DNA of 64,000 nt from Benincasa hispida. Its lineage: Eukaryota; Streptophyta; Magnoliopsida; Cucurbitales; Cucurbitaceae. Positions within the stretch are counted from its first letter, which is position 1. Each line of letters starts with the position of its first letter. A program made the position numbers and the translations under genes. Below, piece after piece: positions 46,382-58,139 of the stretch. The notes beneath the pieces are model-generated. The model was not told the DNA's origin. It did not search any database and saw only the letters and a program-made list of their open reading frames with translations. The stretch is from the NCBI RefSeq assembly GCF_009727055.1, contig NC_052357.1, positions 4,247,200 through 4,311,199 of the forward strand. The letters are read 5' to 3'.

Positions 46382-49098
46382 GATGCTGGCACGTCGTCCC
46401 TGCATTTTGGTGCAGGGTCTTCATCCATGAATCTAAGTAGATTAACTAGGTGTTCTGGCAGAGGAGGAAATGTGAACATCCCCATCAAGACCTGGTTGAT
46501 ATACTACGCTGTGGAATTAAATTGGTATTGACTTCTTTGTGTTTGCTGGTGCAAGTAATCCCTTAGAGCCACGTTTTGGTGTTACAGTGTTTCCAGTTTC
46601 AAATGCAGCCTTCCATGGATGCGACCAATGATCTGATCTGGGCTTGGATGAATTTTTTAAGTTCATCCATATTGGCTTGAGGTATTTGGGTGGTGGTGGG
46701 GGGTAGTTGCGTTGGTTGGAAGAGGTTGGCTATCATGCATCTCCCCAACTGGGTCTTCATTGCGTTGGGCATTGCTAGTACCCAATCCAGTTGGTTCATA
46801 AACGGTTGTAGGAGGAAAAAAAGAGGAAATTATTGGTGAGCTAAAAGGGGAAGGTTGAGGGTTAAGAGTCTCACCAATTTGATCCTCATGCGTTTCATCT
46901 TGAGGCGTTGAATCGAGTGGGCATCGACAAGTGATGGCAAGGTTAAGGCATGAAGGGAAAAGTTTAGGTCCAAGATGTTAGGCTCTTCATGCTCCTACGT
47001 CAACTCAGCCTCAAATTCTTGTTCTTCTATTGAGGCTTCTTTTTTGTGTTCATTGTTAGAGACCTCGACGCGTCTCTTTTTTGTTGCGCGTTTGGAAGGC
47101 TGAGGTCTTGTTGCCTTAGGTTTTAGAGGTAGAGTCGGTTGGTTAGGCGAGCCACGAAGCAGACGCTTGATCATTTTAAAATCCATAAGACCCTCAACTT
47201 CTTCAAATTCATCCTCCAGAGGGATGCCTGTGCATTCGCACAACGCACATATGAGCCACGGGAAATAAAATTGGTTGCAATGCTTCCCCTTGACAACTTT
47301 AATTTGGTCCATAATGATTTTGCCAACATCAAGGGGGATACGCTGCATGATACAGTATATGGCCAGGATGCACTCCCTTGAGACAGTTTCATCATACGTT
47401 GTAGTCATGATCTGATTCTTGATTAGGTAGCCATAGGTTGGCGTCTGGAAGTAGGTTCGTGGAAGCCATCACCATGATTCCAGTTTGAGAGATTTTCCAC
47501 GAACTCCCAGGTTTGGCCACTGTTCTTAATACATGCTTCAACTGGTTTGAAGTGGGTTGCTCAAGGATGCGATTTCCTTTTGTGTTAGGGTTATTCACGA
47601 CGTTGAGCACCTGGTTGATTACTTGGGAAGAAAATCGGACCAACATATTCTCCACCAACGCCGCGTCCTTAGCTTCATCAAATTCACTTCCATAGAACAT
47701 GCAGATGAGATGAGGCCAGATTTTTGTTGGACCTATGCATAGCTGACACCAACCCATTGCGTCAATGGTGTCAATGATGTATTCGGGCAGTGGGTTGCGT
47801 TCAGGGAAGAAGCCCTTCGCGACTAGGATGTCACCGAACTATTGCTTCCTTCCTCTTGCTGGCATAGACGTATCAGTGACTTTCTTCCATTTACTTCCTT
47901 CCTTATAATTTCTTGCCTCTTGGACCAATGCACTCACTTCTTCTTCAAGCTCTCTTTGAAGAATTGTTTTCCGTTATTCTTGGCGTCCAGGCCTATACCT
48001 TTCTAACCTGTGTTCCACTTCACTTGAATCAGAAGAGCTATCTTCTTGCCTTGCAACCACAGGTCCCGTTGCAACTTTATTTTCTTCATCTTCTTCAACA
48101 ATAAATCTCTCCATCCTTCGTAAAATCCTTTTTGATGGCTCATCATCAACATTTGATAGACATGGTAAGGATACGTTAGGGCAGACTTCTCTCACCCTTT
48201 ATTTATTGTCCTCTTCTTCCATATCTTCCTCCAACATCATCGCATAGCGATCTGTCTCATCCATTTCTTCTTCAACTGGACTTGAGGCGCTAGAAACTCT
48301 TCCTTGGCCAAGCTTCTTTTGAATTGATGCATTGGTGTGATTAGGACGCATCATCTAGTTCATTTCCTCTATTTGCCTTTGGTTGAGGCTGGCCAAAATT
48401 GGTCCGAAGAACTCTTGTTCATCTCTGCGAGCCAACTCATTGGGATCAACAGATTGTGGGGTATGTTCCAATGTAGGACTATTGGAACGTGGTGGGTTAA
48501 TGAAAGGTTGCGACGGAGTGATAAATGGGGTGGATGTGGGAGTATGTGGCGAGCCAGGAGAAGAGATAGGGGTAGGCTGGGATGGTTGGGCCACTTCAAC
48601 AGGGTAGATAGTGGCCAAAGGTTTAATGGAAAGAGGGACTATCGGACGCACGGTAGGCGATGGGGTAATTTACAGATGCTTCGGGTTGGGTTCATGTGTC
48701 GGGATGTTGGGAGTGATGGTTGGAATGGTAGGTGGAGGGGCTGGTTTCTTGTAGGGCTTTGTGACAGTTGATTTGGTAGGGTCTTTAGACACAAGCTGCC
48801 GCATTGGCTTTGAAGGTTATGGGGACTTAAGCTTTTTGGCTGAGGAAGTTGAAGAGTTGGGTTTTGGTTGGGTTTTTGAGGATGTGGACGGTCGTTGGCT
48901 TAGCTTCTTCAGAGTTGGTTTGGTGGACTTCCGGGCAGAGAAAGATGAAACGACAGGGGGCTTGGACAAAACGGTGGTTTTCACTGGAAGGGGTGGGGAG
49001 AACTGTGGCAATAATGAAACAGAAGAAGAAAATAAGCTTAGTGGAAAGTCTCCGACGAAGCTCAAAGATTCGTTTTGACTGTCTGAGGCGTCTGACAT
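46382..49098 (-). pseudogene. 'Putative plant transposon protein' (PF20167-like) ORF, broken
   Basis: From the ATG at 49098 one minus-strand frame runs to about 47400 with six in-frame stops (after KLKSP, NPKHL, EEMN, DNK, RQE and RKQ). It is Ser/Pro-rich at first, then has the domain: MGWCQLCIGPTKIWPHLICM, TSNQLKHVLRTVAKPGSSW. A frameshift near 47410 moves to the frame reading TTYDETVSRECILAIYCIMQ, PLDVGKIIMDQI and FYFPWLICALCECTGIPLED, then a basic tail (RATKKRR). A C-terminal remnant reads FPPLPEHLVNLLRFMDEDP and ends with a stop near 46380. The family is found inside plant LTR-type elements and its biochemical role is unknown to me. I assign it from recalled family patterns. Confidence 0.75.
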
Positions 49099-49587
49099 TA
49101 TGCTTCGATTAAAAGGCTGAAGGGTTTGGGTAGATGATCGACGAGGATAAACAGATAGCGAGGGGATTTGGGAATTTATAAGAGCATAAGATCAGAGAGG
49201 AAGAAGGATGAAAAAGAAGTGACTAAGGGTTTGAGTCCCTTTTATAGGGAAACATAGAGGAGAGAGAAAAAGGAGGACATGGTTGACATGTGTCACAGAG
49301 GGTGACATCTGGGTTGCACATTTAATGCGAATGGGAAGAGACACTCCTTGGGCCACCCAAATACTCGAGTCATCCATATCCCTAGAGAACGTCTTTTCAT
49401 CTTTCAATGCATGGGTATGTGTTGGCTTAACTCTGACGCCTCTACTTAAGTACCATCCTCAACTCTAACGCTAGAGTTGGCAACAGGGCCAAGGCGGGGG
49501 GAGGGGGGAAGGGGGTCCCTGTCCCCGGCCCCGTAGGGGAAGTTCACCCCATCCCCGCCTCTGTCCTCGCCATTTGAAGGCGGGAAC

Positions 49588-50990
49588 TGTAGGATTGGTA
49601 TGTCAACCCTAGAGGGGGGTGAATATGGTTTATTTAACTTAATGAAAACTTTTTACTAATGTAGGCCCCAATTAAATAAACTAATAGACTTTTTGTTAAC
49701 AAGTAATTTAAACAATAATTTCATGCAAAATAATTCAACTCAAAATAATTAAGAAGTTAATAATACTACTTTAAAGTACCCAAATTGGTTCTCATAATAA
49801 GATTGATAATGGATGTAGAAATTCAAGAACAACCAATCAAAACAATCCAATATGAACAATTAATTTCAAGAACAAAAATTGCAATTAATTTCAAGCAATA
49901 AAATATAACAACAAATTCATTGCAAAACTAAAGAGGAGAGGGATAGATAAATTGAATTTTTTTTTATAGTGGTTCAGCACAACTGGCCTACATCCACTTC
50001 TCAAGCTCCTCTTGGGTATGTCACTATGAACTTGTCTCTTTACATGACTTAAAGTTGAACCGCTACAACATTCTTTTTTTGGGAACAAGAACGAACCCGA
50101 TCCTTTCCACGGTTGAGGATCAAACCGTTGCAACAACTTTTTTTCACGGATCAAGAGCAACCCTTACAAAATATTTGTAAAAATAAAGGGCACAATTATA
50201 ACTATCTCAATAGAGTGGATTTTTACAAGTTGTAGCACTCAATGAATCAGTTTTACAACATAAAATATCTCTCTCAAGAAGAAGATGAAAAGAAGAAAAT
50301 TGAAGCTTGGAGAGAGAGCAACAATGGTGGCTTAATGAGTTATGGAGAATTGAAAATGATAAAAATTGTTATGTTAATTTAGATAAGAAGATGTGTTAAA
50401 TAGAGAAGAAAAATTGTTGAAAACCACATTTAATTTGGGCCATTGGATCTTAGAAAAGAAAAATCAATGGTGAAGATTTTGAACCCAACTAGCCGTTAGA
50501 CACAAACAAAAAAATAATATAATAATATATATAATCTTTTAAAATCATTTCTTTTAAAACCCAACAAAAAGCACATGACCATTATATGTCCAAAACTAGC
50601 CGTTAGAAACAAACATAAAATAATATTAAATTTATTTTCCTTTTAAATTCATTTTCTTTTTAAAACAATCCAAAGATCAAAAGCCCACCATGTGTCACTC
50701 ATCTATTACTCCAAATTGCACCTTTCAATTTGTCCACTATGATGAGAAAACTTATGCCACGTCATTAGCTCGAGATTTTTCCGTTAAACTTGTTTCACCT
50801 ATATCTTCTTTCTTTGAGCTCCGATTTGGGCGATTCAAGTTGCTTTGGAATTGTTGTTCCAAGCTCTATGCAATAGACACTTCAAAATACTTAAATTATC
50901 AATAAATAAAAACAGATTTGTTATCATCAAAACATTAATTATTAATTAATTAAATTAATTAATTTGAGGTTAAGGGCCAAAAAGCCAACA
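49588..50990 (-). repeat. 3' LTR (minus orientation) of the gag-only element
   Basis: A direct repeat of 54130-55492 with scattered substitutions and small indels. The adjacent polypurine tract is on the internal side. Confidence 0.88.
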
Positions 50991-51005
50991 ATCTCCCCTT
51001 TTTTG
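50991..51005 (-). promoter_or_regulatory. Polypurine tract of the gag-only element
   Basis: The minus strand reads aaaaaaggggagat directly before the LTR start. With the adjoining gatgatgac (read gtcatcatc on the minus strand) this is a common 3' end of plant Copia elements. Confidence 0.75.
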
Positions 51006-52356
51006 ATGATGACAAACAAGTCAAGAAAAATGAAATCCAAATAGGTGTATGATATGAAATATGAACTTAAATCACAATTAACACACATATAATTTCAATA
51101 CACTTGAACAAAGAATATATTCAATAACAACATGCTTTCATTTTTCTTTATTACCTCTCCTCCTTTTGGAATCAATAAAAAAAGGATAATTATGAAAAAT
51201 AACATAAAGACATGAGATTTTTTTATTAAAAAAAACATGAACACATAATTTTGCATATTTCTTCTCCTATCAACATATCTTCTAAAAAGAAACATAACAA
51301 ATAACATGTAAATTCAAGAGGCATCATAAAGAATCAACCAAGCTCAAGCTAATTCTATTTTGACCAATTTCACAAATTTCTCCCCCTTTTGAAATCAATT
51401 GTGCACTCCAAGCGACAAAAAAGATATTTATCACATAATTCAACTTGAGGGTAGATATATAAAATAAATTCTCAAGACAAATTTTTACTCAAAATACAAA
51501 AACTCCCCCTAAAATAATGAACAATATGCATAAGAGGATACAAACGAGTATTGCAATATGGAAAACAATTTCATTCAAACATGACATTCATATATAAAAG
51601 TTTAAAACTCAATCATCATTTTCAACAAGACTAATATCAATTCAAAATAACTTTCATTCAACAATTTAACTCATAGAATATGGATAATTCATGCTCAAAA
51701 AGCAATTAATAAAAGTTTAATCTATTCCATATCCAAAAGCATAAACAAGATACACCAATCATCAAAACAATGAAAATTCCATTGTAAAACTCAATATACT
51801 TTTACTTAGAACTTTTCAAGAAAGCATAAGGATAGAGCAAGCATCTAATTTGCCAAAAAGTCAAATCATAAGCAATAAGGATAAATGTCGAATAGATAGA
51901 TATACAATCGTTTCTCATAGCATTAAAATCAATAATCAAAGTATGTCATAAGATCTCAAATTTTAACTATTCAAAACTATTCGAGAGATATAATTTCCAT
52001 AAATAAACCAAAAAAATAATTATCTCAAGAAAAAAAAATAAAGATTACCAAATAAGCTATTTTCCTTTGTTGGATTCAAGCAAGATTTTTAGTTGCTCCA
52101 ATTTGAATTAGTATTTAATTTGGAGTCTAAGCAACCAATTGCTTTTCAAAACCACACCTACAAAGAAAGCTCAACCAAAAGATTTTGGTACTCATTTCTT
52201 AGGTCCTTCATTGTTAGTGAGCAAAGACTTTGGAACCCATTTAAATTTAATTCCAATATTACTAGGATTCATTCTTTGTAAATAAGTATCAATTTTATGA
52301 CCAATTTTGCCACAAGAACAACATTTAACATTAGGCAAAAAATTCTTTTTAACTAA
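51006..52356 (-). other. Internal non-coding part of the gag-only element
   Basis: Where pol would be expected I see no open frame of domain size on the minus strand and no RT, integrase or RNase H words. Several purine tracts occur (for example near 51382 and 51505, both ctccccct on the plus strand). Confidence 0.6.
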
Positions 52357-53915
52357 TTAATTTTGCACCTTATTTCTATTCAAGAAATTCTTTCTAGGAG
52401 CATTTTTCAATTTAAAACAATTTGGTCTAATATGACCTTTAACTCCACAAAAATGACAAGTAGGCACAAATTTTGATTTTGCATGTAAATCTCTAGTACT
52501 TACACGTTTAGGCACAAATTTTACACTATGCATACATTTAGATTTTTCATGAAAATGTTTAAGCACAAAATTTGATTTTTCATGCATAGATCTATCTTTT
52601 TCATGCTTAGACATAAAATTCACATTATGAGCACATTTTGGTCTAACAATGAATTTGTTTAGGCATAGAATTTGATTTTTCATGAATGTTTCTAATATTT
52701 TCTCGCTTTGGCACAAATTTAGTTTTAATAAAATTAGGTACATTAGATAAGACATTTTGAGAAATAGAGGAGGTAACCTTAACAAAAGTAATACTCTTAG
52801 AAGTAGATAAGAATTTTCATTCACATGGCCTAATCCCCTTTTATCATTCAAAGGTTTATCCAAGTCAATAATTTTATCTAATTTTTGCGCACATATAATC
52901 AATTTCTTTAGAATCTTTTGCAATTGTAAGCTCTTTATCAGCAAGTAATTCTCTCTCTTTAAGCATATGCAAAAGGTCATTTTCTCATGAATATCGCTTT
53001 CAAGAAATTTAATTTTGTTAACAAGAGAAAATTTATCTTTTTCTAAAAATGTATTGCTATCTTCCAAAGTAATAATTTTATCTTTCAAACTAACAATTTC
53101 ATCTTTCAATTCCAAATAACAAGATTCAATTTTCTCATTTACATTCCTCAAATCATTCAATTCAACATTTATTTCACATGCTAAAGATTTGAGCTCACTA
53201 TTTTCAATTTCAAGAAACTTAATTCTATAATTTAAGTCACATTTCTCATCACCACAAAAGTTATCATCATGCAAAACATCATTAGTTGCTCTATTTTTCA
53301 AACATGTATTTTCGTCTATCAAAGATTTATTTTGAATAGATAATATCTTAAACTTCTTTGAAAGTTTTAGATATTTAGAGCTAACATTTTCTAAATCATG
53401 TTGCATACTTACAAATGAATCATATAGCTCATCATAAGATAGAGATTTGTGACTTACATCATCTTCATCAATCTCATCAACAAAGTCATATTTCGAATGG
53501 GCCATCAAGCATAAAGAAGACTCATCACATTTTTCGTTTATCACTTCATGAAACTTTTCTTGATTATTAGAATTATAATTCCCCTTCACATTAAATAAAC
53601 ATTAGTAGTACAAGGAGAATTTTCTAAACTATACATATTGTCAAGAAAATTCCAAATATCATATGCATATTCAAAATGTAAGATTTTATCACATATTTGT
53701 CTCTCTAATGCACAATATATAATATTTATGGTTTTAGCATTAAATTTAAGCAATTCATTGTTCAATTCCAATTTATTAAATCATGCTCACAAACATACAA
53801 AACATTTAAATCCATAGCAAACATAAATATTTTCATTCTATTTTTCCATATATCATAATTTCTATTTCCATCAAAGAATGTGGTCTATCAACAAAATAAT
53901 TTTCTAAAGTTGCCA
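52357..53915 (-). pseudogene. Gag of the non-autonomous Copia element, with zinc knuckle
   Basis: The minus-strand start MATLENYFVDRP (ATG at 53913-53915) is followed, after a frameshift, by GNRNYDIWKNRMKIFMFAMD and then ELLKFNAKTINIIYCALE (53771-53586), a UBN2-type Gag core. A 410-codon frame (53589-52357), the longest in the window, gives an acidic, coiled-coil-like middle (DLNYRIKFLEIENSELKSL; LEKDKFSLVNKIKFLE), then a His/Lys-rich stretch with repeated 'MHEKSNFVLKHF'-like units, and a CCHC knuckle CHFCGVKGHIRPNCFKL near the end. Structural Gag binds element RNA. At least two breaks separate the start from the long frame, so this copy is probably inactive. Confidence 0.8.
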
Positions 53916-54012
53916 TAAGACTCTAGCAATTAAGCTTTCAATTAATTTTTCAAAATATCAATAAGATACTTCAAGTACCAAAATAATATTTGAAAAATAA
54001 TTTACATACAAG

Positions 54013-54129
54013 AGCTACCTTCTCTGATAACAATTGTAGGAGTGAGAAACTCAAACAATGGGTATCAACCTAAAATGATTTTTGAAAATTTATATCACAA
54101 ATAAGAGAGCAATCGACTTTGATAAAAAT
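54013..54129 (-). promoter_or_regulatory. Two primer-binding-site-like sequences next to the 5' LTR (minus)
   Basis: The minus strand reads tacaatttttatcaaagtcg immediately after the LTR, and about 95 bases further tacaattgttatcagagaag. Both resemble the Copia signature of LTR end + att + (gg)tatcagagc. The second copy also keeps ctcctaca, an LTR-end-like word, suggesting a local duplication of the LTR/PBS junction. Confidence 0.55.
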
Positions 54130-55492
54130 TGTAGGATCGGTATGACAACCATAGAGGGGTGAGTAGGGTTTATTTGACTTGAATGAAAACTTTTTACTAA
54201 TGTGAGCCAAATTAAATAAACTAACAGACTTTTTGCTAACAAGTAATCTAAACAATAATTTCATGTAAAATAATTCAATTCAAAATAATCAAGAAGTTAA
54301 TAATACTACTTTTAAAGTACCCAAATTGGTTCTCATAACAAAATTGATAATGGATGTAGAAATTCAAGCTCAACCAATCAAAATAATCCAATATGGACAA
54401 TTAATTTCAAGAACAAAAAATTCTATTAATTTCAAGCAATAAAATATAATAACAAATTAATTGCAAAATTAAAGAGGAGAGAGATAGAGAAATTGACACC
54501 AAGAATTTTATAGTAGTTCAGCACAATCGGCCCACATCTACTTCTTAAGCTCTTCTGGGTATGTCACTACGAACTCAACTCTTTCCACGACTTAAAGTCG
54601 AACTGTTACAACGTTCTTTTTTCGGGAGCAAGAACGAACCCGATCCTTTCCACGGTTGAGGATCAAACCGTTATAACAACTCTTTTTTCAGTATCAAGAG
54701 CAACCCTTACAAAATATTTGTAAAAATAAAGGACATAATCACAACTATTAAAGTAGATTTACAAGTTGTAGCACTCAATGAATCAATCCTTACAATATAA
54801 AATATTCTCTCAAGAAGAAGATGAAAAGAAGCTTGGAAAGAGAGCAACAATGGTGGCTTAATGAGTTATGGAGGATTGAAAATGATAAAAATTGTTATAT
54901 TAATTTAGAGAAGAAGATATATTTAAATAGAGAAGAAAAATTATTGAAAACTAAATTTAATTAGGGCCATTGGATCTTGGAAAAGAAAAATCAATGGTGA
55001 AAATTTTGAACCCAACTAGCCGTTAGACACAAACAAAAAATAATATAATAATATATATCTTTTAAAATCGAACAAAAAAAACACATGGTCACCATGTGTC
55101 CAAAACTAGCAATTAGAAACAAACATAAAATAATATTAAATTCATTTTTCTTTTAAATTTATTTTCTTTTTAAAACAATCTAAAGATTGAAAGCCCACCA
55201 TGTGTCGCTCATCCATTGCTCCAAGTGGCACCTTTCAATTTGTCCACTATGATGAGAAAACTTATGCCACGTCATTAGCTCGAGATTTTTCCGTTAAACT
55301 TGTTTCGCCTATATCTTCTTTCTTTGAGCTCCGATTTGGGCGATTCAAGTTGCTTTGGAATTGTTGTTCCAAGCTCTAGGTAATAGACACTTCAAAATTT
55401 AATAAATAAAAGCAGATTTGTTATTATCAAAATATTAATTAATTAATTAACTAAAATTAATTAATTTGAGATTAAGAGCCAAAAAGTCAATA
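54130..55492 (-). repeat. 5' LTR (minus orientation) of the gag-only element
   Basis: Its copy is 49588-50990. The LTR start (plus-strand right end) is tcaata, where the other copy has ccaaca. Confidence 0.85.
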
Positions 55493-56189
55493 GGGACGGG
55501 GACGGGGAGTCCCAATTGGGGAAACGAGATCCCCACAGGAACCCATTCCTTGTTTTCCGTGGGGATTTCCCTATTAATTCCCCACTGATTCCTTATTGAC
55601 ATTTTTTTTAATTCGAGTAATTTTATTTAAAATGGCACTAGTCCATAAAAAATAAATAAAATTTAATATACTAATCTATTAAATAAACACAATCTAGAAG
55701 TTCACAAATCCATCAAATAAGTTTACAACTGAAATTAAATAAAGTTTGAATAAAAATTGGAAATCAATTAAAGGAAATGTCTTATACAATTACAAATACA
55801 ACAACCACAATCATAAATTGCTCGTCTTTCTCTCTTCACCGAAGACTTTACATTAAAATTTTTATCCTTTCTTGACTTCATCTCATCCTTAATTGTGAGT
55901 ATTATTCCTATATTTAAAATATAATTAATAAATAGTGTCACAAAAAATTAATAGACAACAAACTTTAAAAAGTGTCACAAAAAAAATAATGTTAATCATT
56001 GATCATACATCAGTCACCATTCCATCTTCAATAGAATTGTCTGCATCTTCTAAAACAACTGCTAAATGTTTAACCGTTTATTTTCCTGTGCTAGTACCTT
56101 ATGTTGTCACATATTTATAATAAAAGAAAATATTTATTAATATATTAAATGCTAAAAAGAGGTAAAACAAAATAAACAAACTAATATAC

Positions 56190-58121
56190 ATGTCAAAACT
56201 TCAATTGTAATCCAATTTTGAGCGCACATCAAAGCCTCTATTATCTTCGGATGAAGTTTTTCACAATGTGGGCTTACAATCCTACCACAGGTACTAAAAG
56301 CATACTCGGATGCAACAGAATGACTAATATGTCTCTTGCAATTTCTTGTAAAATGGGATACTTAACCCCATTGAATTTCCACCAACTCAAAATGTCAAAA
56401 TCAGATGATCGGGGTAAGACTCATCCAAAAATGCATCAAACTGTTGCTTCTTATTCATATTATTGGAATTTGATACAAACAAGTCATAATCATTAAAATC
56501 ATCAAATTCTATATCCTGTGATGTTCCATCTAAATTTTTAGAGCGATAATCACCACCTTCACCTTCATGCTTCAGTTGATATTCTGTTTCCAAATCTAAA
56601 CAATTAACTTCAATTTGTAACGTGGATCTAAAATTGCAGCTATCGCCATTACGCCATGAATTTTCTTCCAATACTTATCAAACTTTGAAATCATATTTGA
56701 AGTCATGTCTCTTTTCTCTTGAAAGCTGGAATTTGTCCAGTCAGAAATAGCCAATTTTAGTTTACAATTTTTTGGGAAAAAAAAGATTAGCAATAGGATA
56801 TTTGGATCTAGAAAATATTTGTCACGTGATGAAATATTTCCAGTTTCTCACATATCTCTTTTGCTAATACCCAATCTTGATCTAAAGACAAATAATTGTA
56901 CTTTGGTTCTCGTTATTTTAATCGATAAAAAACAACCTTGTACTTCAATGAAATGGCTAAATGTAGAATTCCACCTAGTACAACAATCAAGACTCAGCAT
57001 CCGACCATCATAAACATTCAACTGACGAGTAGTTTCCTCAAATTTCTCCTTTTTTTTTTTTATATATATATACACCCAAAAACACACACTACTATGAACT
57101 CTTTCAATCCCATCTCATATCATTGCCAACCCATCTTTCACAATTAAATTCAAAATATGAGCACAATACCGTAAATGAAATAAACTCCCATCTAATATTA
57201 AGTGTCCACACAGACTATCAACAAGCATCATGGAGTCATTTGTATTACAATTATCTACAGTTACAGATGACAATTTTCGATCAATATTTCAGTCTAACAG
57301 ACATTCCATTATTTCTTCATGAAGCATCTCAAAAGTGTGTGGAGAAGAGACATATATAAACCGAAGAGACATATATAAACCTGATTATTTTGTTTCGTAA
57401 AACCTAACTATCATCAACAAAATGTGCAGTGACAACCATATAACCTTTTATTTGGTAGTTGGAAGTCCACATGTTCATTGTAAGGGCAATTTTTCATTTG
57501 ATCTCATTCAACAATGTCATGGTTTTCAACTTCTCAATCTCGTAAATTTTTAAAATCTCCTTCTTTATTGTGTTTTTTGACACCATTTTAAATAATGGTT
57601 GGATGACATTACAAAATTTCCTAAAACCTTCATGCTTAACTATTGAGAGAGAATATTCATGTTTAATTATCATCCTAGCTAATGTTTTTTTTTGCAGCTT
57701 CCTGATCGAAGTTATATAAAACCAATATATTGTTCTTCTCTTTATTAGGATTGAATAGGGATTGTCGTATGTCCTTTTGTCCTTTATATGGGCATAACTT
57801 TATATGGTCATGCAAATGTTTGGTTCCATTTTTACTTTCACCCTCTAATTTTAGTTTGCAATAATTGCAAACCGCCTTGTCTACTCCATTTATTTTTTGC
57901 TTCTTAAAATGGTTCCAAACAACCGATGTCAATCTCCCTTTTAAAGACCCCTTCTCAATATCCTCATCAAGAATAACACAATCATCGACATTCAAATTAT
58001 CATCATTTATGGAGTATGGAGTTAAATTTGGGGTTGGATTTGGGATTAGACTTGGAATTGGACATGAAATTAGACTTGGAGAATCTTTATTTGTAGAAGG
58101 TGATGAAGACATTGTTTTCAA
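56190..58121 (-). pseudogene. hAT transposase (BED zinc finger, RNase H-like, hATC), broken
   Basis: The frame 58121-57675 has a Ser/Pro-rich start and a BED-type finger: SVVWNHFKKQKINGVDKAVC, then CNYC and HLHDHIKLC. Catalytic-domain words follow in changing frames: IIKHEYSLSIVKHEGFRKFC, MNMWTSNYQIKGYMVVTAHF, LSSVTVDNCNTNDSMM, LDCCTRWNST and AISDWTNSSFQEKRDM. The end has FDILSWWKFNGVKYPILQEI and, after a shift, SVASEYAFSTCGRIVSPH, the hATC dimerisation region. Stops and shifts occur throughout, and a TA/A-rich insertion sits near 57055. It belongs to the plant BED-hAT (RICESLEEPER/DAYSLEEPER-like) group and would have cut at the element ends. It is inactive now. Confidence 0.88.
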
Positions 58122-58139
58122 CCTAGCAAAGTTTTAATG

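Larger units (their letters stand above)
49588..55492 (-). mobile_element. Gag-only Copia-type LTR retrotransposon (non-autonomous), nested in the hAT element
   Basis: LTRs of 1403 bp (49588-50990) and 1363 bp (54130-55492) are near-identical in long blocks, for example cacgtcattagctcgagatt in both. Plus-strand ends are tgtaggat and ccaaca/tcaata, so the element reads TG...CA from the minus strand. The flanks ggaac (49583-49587) and gggac (55493-55497) are a 4/5 target duplication. The internal region (3.1 kb) encodes Gag but no protease, integrase, RT or RNase H, so the element would need enzymes from a relative. Confidence 0.85.

Noticed and set aside
48337..49112. Plus-strand open frames of up to 144 codons
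   Set aside because: They are antisense shadows of the Ser/Pro-rich minus-strand transposon-protein ORF.
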